Shown here: piece by piece, positions 61,338 to 64,000 of the stretch
How positions within the stretch are numbered: the first letter of the stretch is position 1
How the letters are laid out: the number at the start of each line of letters is the position of its first letter
Origin: RUG12519 sp045649685
Lineage (GTDB): Bacteria > Bacillota > Clostridia > Oscillospirales > Ruminococcaceae
DNA length: 64,000 nucleotides
Reading direction: 5' to 3'
Assembly (NCBI GenBank): GCA_045649685.1
Contig: JAZRQJ010000007.1
Span: forward strand, 186,001-250,000
The notes under the pieces: model-generated
What the model was told of the DNA's origin: nothing
The model's database searches: none
Seen by the model: the letters and a program-made list of their open reading frames with translations, nothing else
Translations under genes and position numbers: made by a program

Positions 61338-63446
61338 ATGAATTATAAAAAATATTCTACAGATTTTGCAGGAAGAAAAGTTACTGTTGAAGTTGGAAAA
61401 ACTAGTTGTATGGCAAATGGTTCTTGTTGGATTCGTTATGGAGACACCGTTGTTATGTCACATGCTACTATGGCTAATAAACCGAGAGAAGGAGTGGACT
61501 TCTTTCCACTGTCTGTTGAGTATGAGGAAAAATTATATGCTGTTGGAAAAATACCTGGGTCGTTTTTGAAAAGAGAAGGAAAGCCATCAGATCATGCTGT
61601 TTTGGTTGCTCGTGCTATAGATAGACCTATTCGACCATTTTTTCCAAAAGATATGAGAAATGATGTTTCTGTTGTTTCCACTGTATTGTCTACAGACATA
61701 GACAATAGTCCTGAAGTTTGTGCTATGCTTGGAACGGCTGTTGCTTTGTCTATTTCAGATATACCTTGGGATGGACCTATTGTTAGTGTATCAGTGGGAT
61801 TAGTTAACGGTAAGATTGTGCTTAATCCTAGTCAAGAGGAGCGCGAAAATTCAGATATAGATCTTACTGTTGCGGCTAGTTCTGATAAAATTGTTATGAT
61901 TGAAGCAGGTGCTAACGAAGTTGCAGAGGATGTTATATTAGAGTGTATTTCTAAAGCACACATTGAGATTAAAAAGATGGTTGAATTTATTAATGGAATA
62001 GTTGCTGAGTGTGGCAAAGAGAAGATTTTATATGAATCTAAAGAGGTGCCAGGTGAACTTTTTGCATATATAAGAAATGATTGTGCTGAAGAAGTGAAGT
62101 TAGCTTTATACACTAATGACAAAAATGAGCGAGATGAGAAAATACATTTAATTGTCGAGAAAATGCATGAGAAATATGATGCTCAAGTTGAGGATGACAA
62201 TGTTAATTTAGTTGATGAGTGTATTTATAAATTGCAAAAAGAGATTGTTAGAAATTGGCTTTTAAAAGAACAAAAGAGGGTTGACGGCAGAAAAATGGAT
62301 GAAATGAGACCTCTTTCTTGTGCAGTTGGTTTGATTCCGCGAGTGCATGGATCTGGTTTGTTTACTAGAGGGCAGACTCAAGCTATGTCTATAGCAACTC
62401 TTGGAGCTTTGTTTGAGGAACAACGCCTTGATGGAATAAATGAGCAGAAATCAAAAAGATATATTCATCAATATAATTTTCCATCATATTCAGTTGGAGA
62501 AACTAGGCCAAGTAGAGGACCTGGTAGGCGTGAAATAGGGCATGGGGCTTTGGCTGAACGTGCTTTGGTTCCTGTTTTACCAACTGAGGATGAGTTTCCA
62601 TATACGATTAGAGTTGTGTCTGAGATATTGTCTTCTAACGGTTCTACTTCTCAAGCGTCTATTTGTGGTTCTACACTAGCTTTGATGGATGCTGGAGTTC
62701 CTATTAAAGCTCCGGTTGCTGGAATATCCTGTGGGCTCATAACTGATGATAATGGTGGATTTATGACCATGGTAGATATTCAGGGATTAGAAGACTTTTT
62801 TGGAGATATGGACTTTAAAGTTGGTGGAACTAAAAAAGGTGTTACTGCAATCCAAGTGGATATTAAAGTTGATGGACTTACTATGGAGATAATAGAAGAA
62901 GCACTTATGAAAACCAGAAAAGCTAGAATTCATATAATAGAGAATATAATTGAACCTGTTATAGATAAACCTCGTGAAGAAGTTAGTGAATATGCTCCAA
63001 AAATGGAAACAATTACTATTCCTGTAGATAAGATAAAAGATGTTATAGGTCCTAATGGTAAAGTTGTTCAAAAGATAACTTTAGATTATGATGTTAAGAT
63101 TGACATAAAAGATGATGGAAAGGTATATATTTTAGGAATTGATAAAGAAAGTGTAAAATCCGCTAAAAATGTTATTGAATCTATAGTTGTTGATCCTGAG
63201 GTAGGAGCTATTTATCGTGGAAAAGTAACTAGAATTATGAATTTTGGAGCATTTGTTGAAATTGCGCCTGGAAAAGAAGGATTAGTTCATATATCTAAAC
63301 TTGATTTCAATAAAGTAAATAATGTGTCAGATGTTGTTAGTGAGGGAGATCAGATTTTAGTTAAGGTTACTGACATAGATTCTCAAGGCCGAATAAATCT
63401 CTCAAGAAAAGATGCGATATCTAAATTAAAAGAAATGAATAGTTAG
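61338..63446 (+). CDS. pnp: Polyribonucleotide nucleotidyltransferase
   Basis: A 702-residue 3'-5' phosphorolytic RNase, the length of the family. Two RNase PH domains (about 10-215 and 310-540, with SRGPGRREIGHGALAERAL and GSTSQASICGSTLALMDAGV) flank an alpha domain; KH (about 550-610, IGPNGKVVQKI) and S1 (about 615-695, GKVTRIMNFGAFVE) follow. ATG at 61338 with GGAGAA eight bases upstream; an in-frame ATG at 61215 lies before the promoter. Confidence 0.97.
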   Translation: MNYKKYSTDFAGRKVTVEVGKTSCMANGSCWIRYGDTVVMSHATMANKPREGVDFFPLSVEYEEKLYAVGKIPGSFLKREGKPSDHAVLVARAIDRPIRPFFPKDMRNDVSVVSTVLSTDIDNSPEVCAMLGTAVALSISDIPWDGPIVSVSVGLVNGKIVLNPSQEERENSDIDLTVAASSDKIVMIEAGANEVAEDVILECISKAHIEIKKMVEFINGIVAECGKEKILYESKEVPGELFAYIRNDCAEEVKLALYTNDKNERDEKIHLIVEKMHEKYDAQVEDDNVNLVDECIYKLQKEIVRNWLLKEQKRVDGRKMDEMRPLSCAVGLIPRVHGSGLFTRGQTQAMSIATLGALFEEQRLDGINEQKSKRYIHQYNFPSYSVGETRPSRGPGRREIGHGALAERALVPVLPTEDEFPYTIRVVSEILSSNGSTSQASICGSTLALMDAGVPIKAPVAGISCGLITDDNGGFMTMVDIQGLEDFFGDMDFKVGGTKKGVTAIQVDIKVDGLTMEIIEEALMKTRKARIHIIENIIEPVIDKPREEVSEYAPKMETITIPVDKIKDVIGPNGKVVQKITLDYDVKIDIKDDGKVYILGIDKESVKSAKNVIESIVVDPEVGAIYRGKVTRIMNFGAFVEIAPGKEGLVHISKLDFNKVNNVSDVVSEGDQILVKVTDIDSQGRINLSRKDAISKLKEMNS

Positions 63447-63553
63447 TTTTTGTGTTTTTTGTTTTAAATTTGGTTGTTTTGCGATAATTTAATTGATTTG
63501 TTGCTTTAATTTTAGGGATTTCTTTGAATTTTAATATTTTTTTAAAATATTAG

Positions 63554-63582
63554 TTGACAGTTAAAGAAAATTGATGTACAAT
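63554..63582 (+). promoter_or_regulatory. Promoter of tRNA-Leu
   Basis: TTGACA at 63554-63559 and TACAAT at 63577-63582, spacing 17. Confidence 0.8.
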
Positions 63583-63612
63583 ACTACTTGTGATTGATTT
63601 TCGGCTGTTTAT

Positions 63613-63702
63613 GCCGCTGTGGTGGAATAGGCAGACACAAGGGACTTAAAATCCCTCGGTAGTTTAAATACCGTGCCGGTTCAAGTCCGGCCAGCGGCAC
63701 CA
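63613..63702 (+). tRNA. tRNA-Leu (TAA)
   Basis: A 90-base class II tRNA with long variable arm and encoded CCA. The acceptor arm GCCGCTG pairs with CAGCGGC; the anticodon stem AGGGA/TCCCT encloses CTTAAAA with anticodon TAA; T loop is GTTCAAGTC. Confidence 0.96.
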
Positions 63703-63719
63703 GAGTTGGAGTTTGGTAG

Positions 63720-63760
63720 GAGACAAATCAAGTGTATTTGCTTGATCTGTCTCTTTTTTT
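63720..63760 (+). terminator. Terminator after tRNA-Leu
   Basis: GAGACA-A-ATCAAG (63720-63732) pairs with CTTGAT-C-TGTCTC (63741-63753), followed by seven T residues. Confidence 0.9.
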
Positions 63761-63838
63761 GTAAAAGGTGTAATAACATAATTTTATTATTGAATATTAC
63801 TTTGATATATAGATATGGATTGTTTTTAGGAGGTTTGT

Positions 63839-64000
63839 ATGAATAAAAATTGTGCAATTATTTTAGCTGCCGGAGAAGGTAAGCGAATGGCTTCAAATAA
63901 GCCTAAGGTCCTTTGTGAAGTTTTATTTAAACCAATGCTTGGATGGGTTATAGACGCGTGCAAAAATTCACAAATAAACGATAGATGTGTGGTTGCTGGA
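63839..64000 (+). CDS. glmU: Bifunctional GlcNAc-1-P uridyltransferase/acetyltransferase, N-terminal fragment
   Basis: The first 54 codons are present and the gene runs off the right edge. The translation contains the nucleotidyltransferase signature AIILAAGEGKRMASNKPKVLCEV, with KPMLGWVIDA following, as in GlmU. It makes UDP-GlcNAc for the cell wall. ATG at 63839 with TAGGAGG upstream. Confidence 0.9.
   Translation, partial: MNKNCAIILAAGEGKRMASNKPKVLCEVLFKPMLGWVIDACKNSQINDRCVVAG

Noticed and set aside
63613..63702. tRNA-Leu as an integration site of an element
   Set aside because: No repeat of the tRNA 3' end, integrase or foreign genes follow; glmU comes directly after the terminator.

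Overview
The window is AT-rich DNA (roughly 30% GC by eye over most of its length) from an endospore-forming, Gram-positive anaerobe of the class Clostridia, most likely a Ruminococcaceae/Oscillospirales-type organism. The evidence is the dipicolinate synthase pair, CwlD, a SleC/SpoIID-type cortex enzyme, class B sortase with NPKTG anchors, type III glutamine synthetase, FabV enoyl reductase, a BceRS-BceAB module, CdaA/CdaR, frequent TTG starts and strong GGAGG ribosome binding sites. Exact taxonomy cannot be fixed from the sequence alone.

Layout. 0-3.7 kb (minus): lipoprotein, PhoB-type regulator, sensor kinase and the start of a DUF1385 gene. 3.9-5.4 kb: a two-domain polyphosphate:AMP phosphotransferase. 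5.4-8.9 kb (minus): pdxS-pdxT-pyrB-flavodoxin-trxA; pyrB carries a PyrI-type zinc tail. 9.7-12.1 kb: two genes that look like a split SleC spore cortex hydrolase. 12.1-14.1 kb (minus): two TrkA-type K+ channel regulators and a FabG-like reductase. 14.3-15.5 kb: rsmE, a small Cys/Asp-rich membrane protein and initiator tRNA. 15.8-20.4 kb: a surface-protein locus with three exported proteins, two of them NPKTGD-anchored, and a dedicated class B sortase. 20.5-28.5 kb: rpsO, a YoaK-like protein, a phage-derived small gene, the dpaA-dpaB-asnB sporulation operon (minus), fabV and guaA. 28.6-30.9 kb: a recently acquired patch with a high-GC AAA ATPase, a decayed VanX-like dipeptidase and a Nudix hydrolase. 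31-47 kb: sstT-cysK, the BceRS/BceAB antimicrobial-peptide module with a visible operator, cardiolipin synthase, coaX, cwlD, radA, cdaA-cdaR, an FAD dehydrogenase and a DUF4160 protein.

47.4-59.7 kb is a compositionally distinct nitrogen-assimilation island (about 40-50% GC in sampled lines, with CTT-rich leucine codons). Type III glutamine synthetase and an AmtB-PII fusion read leftward. Glutamate synthase large and small subunits, a glutamine-synthetase-like protein that has lost most catalytic residues, and an ANTAR-domain RNA-binding regulator with an Asp-to-Asn receiver read rightward. The two transcripts diverge from a nearly palindromic double promoter. Both leaders carry hexaloop hairpins of the kind ANTAR proteins bind, and in the amtB leader the hairpin is mutually exclusive with an intrinsic terminator. 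I propose a self-contained nitrogen circuit in which a pseudo-glutamine-synthetase informs an ANTAR antiterminator. This is the most interesting part of the window.

59.9-64 kb: cysE (apparently starting at AUU), a MazG-like pyrophosphohydrolase, pnp, tRNA-Leu(UAA) and the start of glmU. No CRISPR array, rRNA, insertion sequence or replication origin was seen.
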